From: Bolinopsis microptera
Lineage: Eukaryota; Ctenophora; Tentaculata; Lobata; Bolinopsidae
Assembly (NCBI RefSeq): GCF_026151205.1
Contig: NC_087077.1
Span: 14,112,983-14,176,982, forward strand
Direction: 5' to 3'
DNA length: 64,000 nucleotides
Below the pieces are notes generated by a model, which did not search any database, had not been told where the DNA came from, and worked only from the letters and a program-made list of their open reading frames with translations. This document shows, piece by piece, positions 19,367-32,300 of the stretch; position 1 is the stretch's first letter; each line of letters starts with the position of its first letter. The position numbers and the translations under genes are program-made.

Positions 19367-22300
19367 TCAGGCGTAGTAATTGGGAGAGACCAGGAGATCT
19401 TGTAACACCACAAGTTGGTCCTCAGTGAACTTGTTCTTGTGTTCTTCCCAACTGTCGAGATGAGTTCGCTTGAAGTTAGACATACACTTCTTAACTTCGT
19501 TCTGAAATACAGTGCGTTATTTGAAGTCAGACATACACTTCTTAACTACGTTCAGAAATGCAGTGTGTACCATGTGTACTATGGCACATAGTTTTAGGGG
19601 AACTTTATTGTTATTTCAAGTTCAACAGACAGACGAAAGTTGACGGATAAAGGGAATTTGACGGAAAAGGAACGTACACTAATCATAACATTTCCACGAG
19701 TGAACTTAGCGAGGAATACGATAATGTCAGGAAGCCACTGTGGTATGGAGTAAGGGAAACACTCAACCATCGCACACAGCGTCTTTATTCCGCCGTGTCG
19801 AATCCAAATCTCTTTAATATCTGCGGAACGAGACATTTAAATTAGCTGTGTTTACAATTTACGTTTAAAATAATTTTCAATAGAAAAGTTTCAGTTGACC
19901 GTTATTTCTTAAGTACTCCCTTAAAATAGTTAATAAGTACTATGTTTACAGTATGTACTGAAAGGGTATCCTAGGAAGTTTCTTGAACTTTTAACAGGTA
20001 CCCCTCCTCATTTAACCCTCAACCAAGTTTCCTATCAAATATCATTCGGCTGATTCGACCGAGGAGATCGCACAGATCCAATGGATTCTTAGCTACTCCA
20101 TAGACTAGGCGACACTGGGATTCGAACCCCTTAAAACGAGTCATACATATGAGAACAGATCATCTCACCTGTTTGACTGGATTTGGTTCCTTTAGGTAGC
20201 TTGGTTCTAGCCATAGTCTTGAGCTGCTCCAATATCTCACCGCTGTCACGGAACAGGTCAGTTTTCATCAGCCCTCCGATTGTTTGACCTGCAACTTGCC
20301 GTACCTGGATAATACAGGAGTTGACAAGAATAGTTAAAAACCCATCTGTAATCAGTTTTACACATATAACTTTTTTAATGTATTTCACTGATATTAGTAA
20401 AGTGTCCACTTATCAGAGTCATTATATAATATATGTTGTTCAGGAAACATTGGTCCGGTTAGGGGTCGTTCACATATTACGTTATCACTTTTTGGACAAT
20501 TTTTAACCCCCCTCCCCCTCCGTAATCAGTTTTACACATAGCTATTGTGTCAAAATTACACTAGCGTAATCATCTGGAACCCCCCCCCCCCTGACCCCCT
20601 CCCGCCTCGGCTGATTCCGTAATATGTGAACGACCCCTTCCCTGTAGTAACCCGACCATTGCAATATTATATGACATAATCTCCTCATACTCGCCCGACG
20701 CCCAACATTCCAAAAGTGCAAACTTTCGGTTGTGAAGTCATCAGGCTAGTTTATTTGAACAATAAACTATCGAATTATTAGAGCTTGTAGATATTATATT
20801 CTTTGTGAAGTGATATTGTGGATTATTTCAAGGCAGTATTTTGCAAAAATAGCGAGACATCTCTCTGAAAAACTTCACAGTTATCCACAGCAAAAGAGTC
20901 ATGATCGTATGTGCATTGTACACTACAGTGTAACTATACTGTACAATAAGTACATTGCATTGTACACTGTACACTGTACACATGTATTACCATGTAAGAC
21001 TGTAGTACGCTATACACTGGATATGAGAATAGTTCGCATACCTCGACATGGGGAGAGAGCAGGGAGTCCATCAGGAGAGTCTTTATCTCTCCAAAAAGAT
21101 AAGGATTAGATCGTATCATGTAGAGATTACTGAACGATACCACCTGTTTGTTTAGCTGGTTACTTGGTCATCAGGTTAACAATAAGCTGCAATTGCTCGT
21201 TCAACTACTATACTCTTTGATATTGAGCCATAGAATAGGTGAACAAAGAAAAAAATAGTTGTACAAGAAATCTATGATGAATTCTCAATAGGACATACAT
21301 AACGGACCAAATAACAAGTAACAAGTAAAATAGTTGTACAATGTACAATGTACAATGTATAATGTACAAGTAGTGTAGTATTAACCTGCAGGTATACTAG
21401 AGCAGTACACTTAGCTTTCCACGTGCAACCAATAGTTCTATCCTCACTGGTGCTGTTGACAACCTTCTTTACAGCGTTGATAGCAGGTTCTAGAGACGCT
21501 TCAGCTAGACTCTCCCTTGAAAGCAAGGATAGAGCTTGGGTACATAGGTGCTTCAAATCTGGATCTACCTGAGAGTATATGTTGGCATGTTGCTATCTTA
21601 ATAACTTCTAGTGGGATACTTGAATCTTAATATTCTGTTTGAAGGGTCCTGATTTGGACTAATCTATAATTATACAGATAAATTCCTGGAGTAAGCAGTA
21701 AGCCCCCCCCCCCCCCCCCCCCCGCAGTAAGGCCCCCCCCCCCCCCCCCCCCGCAGTAAGCACTGGTCTAGTAAACACTAGACAGTCATTACTTATGGAT
21801 AAGTAGTAAGTTGTCACCATTACCTCACTAGGCTCTAGGGCGATGATGTAGCTGATGAAAGGGAATATAGCCGGGACTAGGTGAGCATGAGCCACGAACC
21901 TGCTGTACAACAACCAGCTAATTATCGTCTTAACAACCTTTATAGCGTCGTTATCATCGTCTGCAGAGGAAAATGGGGGCTGGTCGTTATTTTTTATTTA
22001 TACCGCCTAAGCTAGAGTCATAGTTTTAGAAATTGTCAAGCAGCTTGATCGATTATTTCCTTTAATTGAAATGGAGTCAAGACTCCAGATGACACAATAT
22101 ACCTAATTAACCTTAGGTACACTGTTTAAATTCAACAGAAACTCTAATACATACCCTACATACTTAGTGATATCTTATTGACGACCACCCACTCCGTCCC
22201 AAAGAGTCCTTCGTCCAGGGAGGTGAGCATGGGCATGACTTTAGCCATGAAGTCAGCTTTACGGGGGTTGATAGTGGGGCGGCAGTTGAACATCATGTGG

Positions 22301-22640
22301 TCGTGTGCAGTGCAGCGATCTATCATGCTAGAGAGGGAGGAGGTTAAGAATACTATTGGTTCTGTAAACGGAATAAATGCTGACTGTTGTAACTTGTATC
22401 GCTTTGATTCCAACGTTTATTTTAAAAAATTTGAAAATAGGTGAGAGTGGTTAGACTTATTTAATGGCCTCTCTGATGAAAGCAAATGCAGCCCCATTCT
22501 TAACTTACTGTCCGATTTTGTCCCTAACGTTCTTGTAGTTGTTGTTAAGATTCCCTGCGATCTTCTCCATCAACTTGTGGAGGCCCTCTGCGTACTTCCA
22601 CTCAAACTGAGCCACTATTGTCTCCAACAGGAACAGGTTT
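19367..22640 (-). CDS. PSME4: PSME4 3' exon block (exons 15-22)
   Basis: Eight short exons (102-183 bp) encode the C-terminal HEAT repeats and the tail. The last exon encodes [15 protein letters not shown] and ends in Tyr-Tyr-Ala-stop. Donors are all GT (GTAAGT, GTATGT, GTAATG, GTTAAT, GTATGC, GTGAGA, GTACGT). The acceptor of the last exon is GTATTTCAG, and a near copy of the exon start lies just upstream of it at 19519-19562. The introns here hold TGTACA-rich repeats (20930-20990, 21325-21365), poly(C) tracts (21701-21753) and a MITE. Confidence 0.92.
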
Positions 22641-25600
22641 CTGAAACCAAGGCCAAGGTAATTATTCGCCAATTATTATTGTTTCTAGAAGTATTAGTTT
22701 TGTGAAGGAAACCTAATACTGGTCAAAATTATGGGTTGGTGTGTCTACTATATCTGATTTGTTGGGCCTGCGCCTTGGTAGTCGTTTATTTGTTTGTTTG
22801 TTTATAAATAGAACCCGTTTATAAATAGAACCCGTTCCCAATCCCGTATAGGAAAATGTTCCAACTCAATTCTGAATCGGTTTATAAAAACACAATAGTT
22901 TTATCCCTAAGAAATTTTGTTACGCCTTTATCTCTCACAGGTCGCATAATATAACTAGGTGAAAGGATGAGACCACCACGATATAAGGGAACTTACTTGT
23001 AATTTAATAGCACGGATAAGGGCTTATTATATAAAACATAAAGATAAGCTCTAGCAGTCATTCCTTTTAGGTTTGTAACTTTTACCACTTTTAGCTGATA
23101 TTAAATGTATAATGTGTATTGTATAATGTATATGTATGATATCTCTACTATAATTCAGAGAATTATTTCTGCTGTATGTACGTACGACCGCCCACGTGCA
23201 AATTAGATGAAAAATAGGAATTTAGGTAACAACCAAAAGGTTCCATAGCAACGGTGTTTTAATGCACACATGCACGTGCAAAGATTGTTTTAACGTCATT
23301 TTGATCGGTTTTGTGGTAATTACGTTGTGTTTAAAGTGTTTTATATTTAAATCGGCTGTATCTTCGGTTGAGATGGATATTTTTTGATGCGATTCAAACT
23401 TTATTTCAAAGAATACTACTAGCTTCGTCCCTGTGACCACGGGCTTTCTAGTTATTATATAAATTGATTTATTTACAAAAAGGGATGTTATACTTCAGGC
23501 ACTTCAGCACATCTAACATAATAATAAGACTGTAATTCTGTAACCAGTAACCACTCCATCTCCATGAGAACCACGACACATTTGAATTGTGAAACGATAC
23601 GCGGCAAATTTCAAACTGTAGGGTACTTTTTATGTATGTTTCCTTGCTCTGTAGTCTGTTATTATTTGTTGTTACACAGATTAGAAGAATTAAGAATAAA
23701 TCATACAACCCTCCCTAGGGGCTTCGTGACTATTTCACGACCCACTTTGTAGAATCCCTCCCATTCCTCACAGAATGAGTGGGGCGCGTCGACCTCATGA
23801 ATATACATAAATACCTATACCTATTTTGAAATCGGAGGGAAAAATAGGTATTTATGAGGTTGATGCCCCCCCCCCCCCTCCGTCTCCCTTCGAAGAAATT
23901 TTAAAACTTGAAACTGATTGGTCACATTTTAGTTTGCAAGATGAAAAATGTATATTTTCGTTAAGGCATAGTTACTCTGTTGACCGATGTTAAAGTGCTG
24001 TTAATAATGAGAGTTTTAGATAAAGTATTTGATAAAAAGAATTTTATCATAAAAGATCAAAATAATCTGTAACTCAGCAAAGTGTGGTCACTGTGATTTG
24101 ACGTCACAATGACATTATGTCATTTAGTCATGGATATTACGTTGTCATGACGCGGGTTGCAACCCCTGTCATGACAACGTAATATCCATGACTAAATGAT
24201 ATAGGCTAAATCCCAGGATTTTAACACGTCGTTCATTTAGTTATTTGTGAAATGTGAGATCATCAGCGTTCTGACACAAGCGCTATGTCCGAGGTAATTT
24301 CATTTTACTGCTCAAAAGCGAAAATACTAGTTAAGATGTATTTGAGCCGTATTTTTGTATTTTCCGTTCCGGTCAAGTGCAAATTACACAGTCTTCATCA
24401 GCTTTTGTTACAATTAAAAATTGTATATTAATTTTTCTGGATGACTGGGACGTGAATGGTATGCAACATAAGTCATAAGCTATGAAACACTAAAGTAATC
24501 TCATAATCTCATAATGAACGTTTTCAGGAATTTGTGGCATGTTTCTTCTTCCTAGTATAATAGTTTTATCGAGCCCTATTTGCGTTGTGTGGTTAATTCA
24601 CGTGGGTGTCTATGGGGGGGGGGGGGGGGGGGGGGGGGGCTCATGTTGTTTTTGTCCGTTTTTGTCCGCTCGATTTTGTCCGGGTACCGAACGGACAAAA
24701 ATTGTAACTTTTGATTTAAATTGTCTCCACAATTTGTAACAGGCAGAATCTGCAGAAATGGGTAGCACGGATAATGACCATGGTTCTTTCTCAAACTTTC
24801 AATCCTCAATTAGGTACAAAGAATAGTCTACACATTTTTTAATAACATAAAAAGGGATGAAAATCACTTTATTCATGAAAAATATCGTTCGGTAGATCGA
24901 TATTCGCTTTTAATTATTATAGGCTAGGCAAGAACTCGATACTCAGATGAAGAGCTAGTGAGCATCTGCTATATGTGCTATAGTATGTAGTAGATATTAT
25001 GGAAATTGAATTTGAATCAAAAGTTAAAATCCCAAAGTAACGATGCAATGTCTTCCAATTACTGCACTAGGACCTATTCAGACTTATAAGGTCGAGTCTT
25101 TTAAATGTTTAACAAATTTAAATGTAATACGAGAACTGAGAAGGTATCGTACATACGAGGACTGAGGAGGAGGATCAGGAGGACTGAGGAGGAAGAAGAG
25201 GAGGACTGAGAAGGACAGAGGAGGAGGAGGACTGAGGAGGAGCAGGAGGAGGAGGAGCAGGAGGAGGAGCAGGAGGAGCAGGAGGAGCAGGAGGAGGAGG
25301 AGCAGGAGGAGCAGGAGGAGCAGGAGCAGGAGGAGGAGCAGGAGGAGGAGGACTGAGGAGGAAGAGGAGGAGGAGGAGGAGGAGGAGGAGGAGGAGGAGG
25401 AGGAGGAGGAGGAGGAGGAGGACTGAGGAGGAGGAGGAGGACAGGGGAGGAGAAGGAGGAGGAGGAGGAGGACTGAGAAGGAGGAGGAGGACAGGGGAGG
25501 AGAAGGAGCAGGAGGAGGAGGAGCAGGAGGAGGAGCATGAGCAGGAGGAGGAGCAGGAGGAGGAGCAGGAGGAGGAGCAGGAGGAGGAGGACTGAGGAGG

Positions 25601-26339
25601 AAGAGGAGGAGGAGGAGGAGGAGGAGGAGGACTGAGGAGGAGGAGGAGGACAGCTACAGGGGAGGAGAAGGAGGAGGAGGAGGACTGAGAAGGTATCGTA
25701 CATACGAGGACTGAGGAGGAGGACTGAAGAGGAGGACTGCGGAGGAGGAGGAGGAGGAGGAGGAGGAGGAGGAGGAGGAGGAGGAGGAGGAGGAGGAGGA
25801 GGAGGACTGAGGAGGAGGAGGACAGGGGAGGAGAAGGCGGAGGACTGAGGAGGAGGAGGACTGAGGAGGAGGAGGACTGAGGAGGAGGAGGACTGAGGAG
25901 GAGGAGGACTGAGGAGGAGGAGGACTGAGGAGGAGGAGGACTGAGGAGGAGGAGGACTGAGGAGGAGGAGGACTGAGGAGGAGGAGGACTTAGGAGGAGG
26001 AGGACTGAGGAGGAGGAGGACTGAGGAGGAGGAGGACTGAGGAGGAGGAGGACTGAGGAGGAGGAAGACTGGGGAGGAGGATGACTGGAGAGGATGAGGA
26101 GGAGGAGGATGACTGGGGAGGAGGAGGAGGAGGACTGAGGAGGAGCAGGAGGAGGAGGAGGACTGAGGAGGAGGAGGAGGAAGAGGAGGAAGAGGAGGAG
26201 GATGAGGAGGATGAGGAGGAGGAGGAAGCATCTAAATGTTATTTCCATAACGTTTTTTGTCCGTTTTTGTCCGCCCTACTTTTTGTCCGTTTTGAAAATA
26301 TAGGGTACCGAACGGACAAAAACGGACACAAAACATGAG

Positions 26340-26374
<35 letters not shown>

Positions 26375-29300
26375 TATTGCTTAATGCCTTGTGATAAGAC
26401 TAATTTGCCATTCAGAAATTTGAAATCAAAACATAATATCACACTTGGCACTCGCTTAAATATCACTAATTTTATCTGTTGTTCTGTTTCTTACGTTTGC
26501 TCCAGACTCCAGTCCGCTTATGCTGTTTTTAAATGTTGTTATTTGTCTACAAGTTTTTTATCTCGATCATCGGGTCCAAAAAAGAGTATTTACTGTAAGT
26601 TATATCTCTACAAATAGCAATACGTTGATTCTTGGAAAGTGGTTACCAAGGAAACGAAATGAATATACGCAAACATTAACTGTTACTTGATTTATTGGTT
26701 CGTTGGTTGTGGGACATCTTTAAAAATCTCAAATAGAGGTTCGACAAACTTCTTTTGGGATTTCTCTGGCACAAGATTTATTTCAGAACCCTTTACACTA
26801 AATTTATTTCACAACACTATCCCTTAATAGGAATAACAATATTAAGGAAGTCAAGATGCAGCTTGATGGAGTGTCTGAATCGAAGCTATGTCGACCACGA
26901 ACAGGCGCCATAACATTGTCAGGATGTCTAAAAATTTTGGCAGGCATCCTAGCAATTACAGTACTAGCAGGACTGGTAATATTAACTCGTTACCGTGACG
27001 CAATTCCGACAACCATGAGACCTTTTGATTTGGAAGATAAGCGAATAAATCACGCGGAGAAACCCTACACAATCAGCGCCGCTCTGAATATTACTATTGG
27101 CAGCGGAGCCGTGTTTTTCTTCACAATCATGTGGTTTGTGTGTGAAGGCAAGTTTCAGAAAAACATAATAAAGGTTGTCGCGACGGTTTATTTTACCATG
27201 CTGGGGGCCTGTTTTATGATAATTTTAGTGAACTCGACGAAGAATGTGGCTGGCCATTTGAGGCCTTATTTCATAGCTGCATGTAAACCAAATGAAACTT
27301 TGGTTGAAGAGTTGAAGTCTCGTGGGACGACCTGGGTGGATGAAAACATGTCTGCGGTGATTTGTACAAGCAAAAGAAGTCAGAAGTACAGATGGTCTTT
27401 CCCTTCGGGGCACAGTGCAGAGGTAAATATCATATAGATAAAACATATTATGTTAGATTTTGTTGGTTAAACTTCAAATGCTTTACATTCCCTGCATTCA
27501 GCTTATTATTTTTATGTATTGTGTGTTTAACGAGATATTGGGGGGGGGGGGGGGCAGATATTGGCAGATTAAACTCAGGGGATTAAGAAGGCCGTCTCCC
27601 CAGTCTCTCTCTCTCTCTCTCGCTGTTTTAACCCTCATTTCCCTCAGGCTTGGTACGCTATGACCCTGTCAATACTTCTCGTCCAGTACACCCAGAACAT
27701 GGCCGACAGCTACACCGACTGCCGCTTTCTCATGTTACCCTTTAAAGCGTTACTCCAATTCATCCTGTTCACGTTTGCCAGTGCAATTAGCATTTCGAGA
27801 ACATATGACTACCATCACCACTGGTGGGACGTACTGGCGGGAAGCCTGTTTGGAGCACTGGTAGCTGTTGTCATCTTTTACTGGTTTTTAAAACCAATAA
27901 AGGATAGCACTGATGAGCCGCCAGTCCCTCAAACGACTCCAGGGTATGAGGAAATAGCTTTGGAAAAAAAGTAGATTAGGGCGAGGAAAGCACGACTATA
28001 TTAGTTTGAGGTACTGACGAGTTCCTTCACTAATACGTTACTACTAAAAGTAACTAACACTACTAATACGAGAGCTAATACGTTAGTCCTACCAGTAACT
28101 TTCCGATAATCTATGCTGTTGCTCTAGCGAAGGTATAATGACAATGTTCAGTGTGAGAGTGTGGGGTTGATGTGGTGATGATAAAACCGCACTCAAGAAG
28201 GACTGACTTTTACATTTTAGTTTGATTTAGTTTTCCCTCTGATCTTAGCCTTGATACGAGTAAGAAACTTGGATAGAAGTAGTTAACACTAAACAATGCA
28301 ATGGTGAAAAAATAATTAACTGAGTGCAAATGTTTCATTTAATTATGGTTTTATCTCACTAACTGATTCAAGGCTTGTAGTAATTAAGTAACAGATGAAT
28401 ATTCAAGATTTAAGGGCACGTTGTTTTTTGAGTTTCTGTATTTTTATTCGTGTCTTTTAGAATATCATTCCATCTTGAATTTATAAAACTTAGCATCTCC
28501 ACTGGTGGGACGTACTGGCGGGAAGCCTCTTATGAGCACTGATAGCTATTGCAATCTTTTACTGGTTTTTAAAACCAATAAAGGATAGCACTGACGAGCC
28601 GTCAGCCCCTCGAAAGAAATAGCTTTGGAAATAGTTTAGATTAGGGCGAGGAAAGCTCGGCTATATTAGTTTGAGGTACTGATAATAAGTAATTATTAAA
28701 TTATAGATCTTTTCTTGACTGGTTGCCTTGATGATTAAATACTTGGTCAATGGGAGTTTCAGTAAATCTTTAGTGTTCAACACAACCGTAAAAAATAATT
28801 GACTGAGTGCACATGTTTTATTTAATTATGGTTTTATCTCACTAACTGATTCAAGGCTTGTAGTAACTAAGTAACAGATGAATATTCAAGATTTAAGGGC
28901 ACGTTGTTTTTGAGTTTCCGTATTTTGATTCATGTCTTTTAGAATATCATTCCATTTTAAATTTATTCTAAAGCTGCTTCTTGTTTGTATAAAATCTTAA
29001 AATCATAAAATTACCGTGGGATATGGTTCTGACTTCTGCCGATCCCCCCCCCCCCCCACCCGGCCTCCACAGTTTAATCACGATGTATCGTGGGATAATA
29101 TTATGGTTCTGCCCCTCCCCTTTTGCCCAGTTTACTCACGATGTGTCGTGGAAGATGGTTCTGCCCGACAAGAACTCTTCAGTAGCCATGCTGATGAGCC
29201 TTGAGAAGCGTCTGGGGTCTCTGTCCTCAACTATCGAGCTGATGCATACCACCCACATGTTGATCGTCTCTGAAGACACCTGTCGCATCGCTTTCTGTAA

Positions 29301-32300
29301 TGTTCCCGATGTTAGGAAACAGGACACACTCTGGTTTGGTGGAGTTACAACAACTATTCTGATTTCAATCTTGATAAAATGTTCAGTATGTTAAGCAGCA
29401 GGGTAAGAATTTCGAGGAGCCGGGTATTTTTGTGGGAAATAATTTACTAACACTTACAATACCAGTCGGGTTTGTGACAATGAGGCTGATTAAGTGAAGA
29501 TTAGACGATAAAACCAACTTAAGGGACAAGGGTATCGCGGATAGAGCAATAGAAAGATTAATCAGCATTATTTATATAACTTAATTATTCAACAAACCGT
29601 GATAAGGGGTAGAATGGTCTCCCACATGCGCTCTATATCCTTAAAGGGCCAATGCTTGGAGCCCCTAGTCACTGAGGAGAGTAGTTCAGCGGCAAACCTA
29701 TGCTGGGATTCTATCTTGCCCTCCATAAACTCTTCCACCTTCGGTTTGAACAACCTGGGAACATAATGTTTAGCCACTGATCAGATCAAGATAAGCAAAT
29801 GTTTCGTTGAACAGTAGAATTCATCTTATCGAGTCATTCAAATTTCGATCGATCGATCAAGCTACTTATACTGGTTAGTCAAACTTGCTAAACGTAGCAC
29901 TGTACACTGCACAGTGTACAGTAACTAGTTGCAGTTTATAATTTATTGAAATGTATTTACTAAACTAATCAATTCCATAAATCAAATTGGATCAACCAAA
30001 CCGACTGAAATTATTCTTTAACAAGCCAATAACTTAATTGATAAATTATCAAAACACTGAAATTATTATTTAAAATTATCTTTAACTAGCAGATTAATTA
30101 AGTGTTTAAACTATCAAAACTAAAGAATGACTAACTCGAATAGTGACCAGCCGTAGTTTCTGAACAAATCCCGATAGAAATGCCGTCTGATTATATCGAC
30201 CTTCTCTGAGCCCTTGTTATCTTCAAGAGAGTACAGTTCAACAAATCTCTCAATAAACGCCGGGTCCTTAAAACTGATGTGGAATGTATTTTAGTGACAG
30301 TTAGTTTTACTTTTTCTTGCATTACAAACATGCGTGACCTAAAAACTGCGAATAGCAGTCAAGTGTTGATAACGTTAGATTAATTACAAAATATCACGAT
30401 TAAATAAACATTTAAAAAAACTCACCAGGACACAATGATCTTATCAAGAGCGCTGTACCTCTCCGTGTCATCAATACCGTTATCAATCTCAATACACACT
30501 TTCACCTGCTTGGCCCACCTATTGTAGCCCATGTGTGGCTTATCAATAAACACGCACGAGTTATACGCCTCCTCTGTTACAGGCAGGGTCTCAGATCTGT
30601 ACTGCATCCACAAGTTAGAAGGACGTTCTCCCACCGGAGCTCCAGGACCGTCCTCAGGGAAGGTAGTCGGGTCCAGGAGGGTGTCTTGGTAGTTTCGTCT
30701 CTGGAGGTATATGATGTAACCCACCACTCTGAAGGAGATCATGCGCAGTCCGATGCTGTCGTGTGTGAGGAACTGGACGAAAGTTCGCACCAAGTCTTCG
30801 CTGAAGATCATGTCGCGTTGGATTAAAGTTCTCACGATGTCCACCGTGAGGTCCAGGAACCGCCACGTCGTTTGCTCGGATTTCAAGATTTCCAGCAGTC
30901 TTTCTACGCATGAATTAAATGACTTTCTGTTTAAATCGTCCTTAAGTTTGGCGATATCATGTCCTGCTTGAATGAGGTTCTCTGGCATTCGGCCTGATAT
31001 TTGTTCAGCATATCTGATGGCTTCGTCAGACACTTCAGTATTAAACGAGCAAGTCCTATACTCCTCAATTACATAATCCGTCAAATGTTCGATAGAATTT
31101 ATGATTGAGTCCTTCTCAGAGTGCTGAGCCTTGCACACAGCCGGCATGACATCACATAGCAACATGGGCTGCGGTGCGAAATAACCTGTGATCCGTGGTA
31201 AACTCAGACAGAAAATAGCTCCCTTCAGCTGCTCATGAGAGATGTCCTTGTTGGGCTCCAGATACTGGGTTATCTGGGGGATGAAGAACCAGCGGGAGTT
31301 TAACATGACGGACAGGCACTTCTTGAGGCAGTACTGGGCTGTCTTCCTGACTGCAGTGTAGTTGCTGAGCGACATGTCCACCAGACACTGGGTGTACCTG
31401 TGGTGCTCTTCGGTGTACGGTGTGAACAGTTGGGCGTGTTGGCGGTATTGTTGCTGGAGGAGCAGTCGGTGGATCACGACCATTCGCAGTTGTTTCTTCT
31501 TCCCCAGCAGTCGGTCGTCCAGCAGCTGTTTGACTGACTTGTATTTTGTGTGCTCCTTCTTCATCTTGTTGTTGTCGTATCCTTTATAAGTGAGAACGTC
31601 CTCCATGAGCAGGCAGATCATTTCGGCAGATTTCACGTCGTCCGCCATATTCTGAGACTGGTAATCGTAAACTGTTTTTACCGTTTCAGCAGCTTTCGCT
31701 CTGAACGTTTTCAGCAGTTCCGCATCGCAGTTTAGGCCGGTTTTCAGGTCGAGATTAACGATAGGAACCCTGACAGACTCATCGACTTCGTGACCTGTGT
31801 ATTTCGGGAGCTTAACGGGACTGTCCTGACCAAGCATCGGCATGATGTGACCAGCTGTCTTTGTGATCGCACGAAGCACCTTCAACTGCACGTGGAATTC
31901 TTCTTTGCACATATTCTTATCCGTGACGAACTGTTTGAGTTTGTTCATGGACGAAACACCGAATCGTTCGATTATCTTGAGCATTGCAGCATATTCTTTC
32001 TCTCCAGGGACATACCAGTTTATGTCGATATCCTCTATTTCCATGCCAATACCCCATGTCGAAGTGAAGTCGAAGGTTTTGTCAGTATACGGTACTTGAC
32101 ATGACTGGCAATCCGAGGACTTAATCTTCATAAGCAGATGCAGCAAATCGCTGATAGCTTTAACCACAATGGTGATCAATTGACGAGAGTTGTGAAACTT
32201 GAGAGCCTGTTCCAGGAGGCTCTGGATATCGTCCAAATAAGGGAGGAAGTGGTCACCACGTCCCCTCAAGATGGAGCGGAACATGGTAATGTTCCATAGT

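Noticed and set aside
25101-26248. Two open frames of 376 and 357 codons rich in Ser, Pro and Leu
   Set aside because: They arise from the GGA/CCT minisatellite, which has no stops in these frames. No domain or start context.
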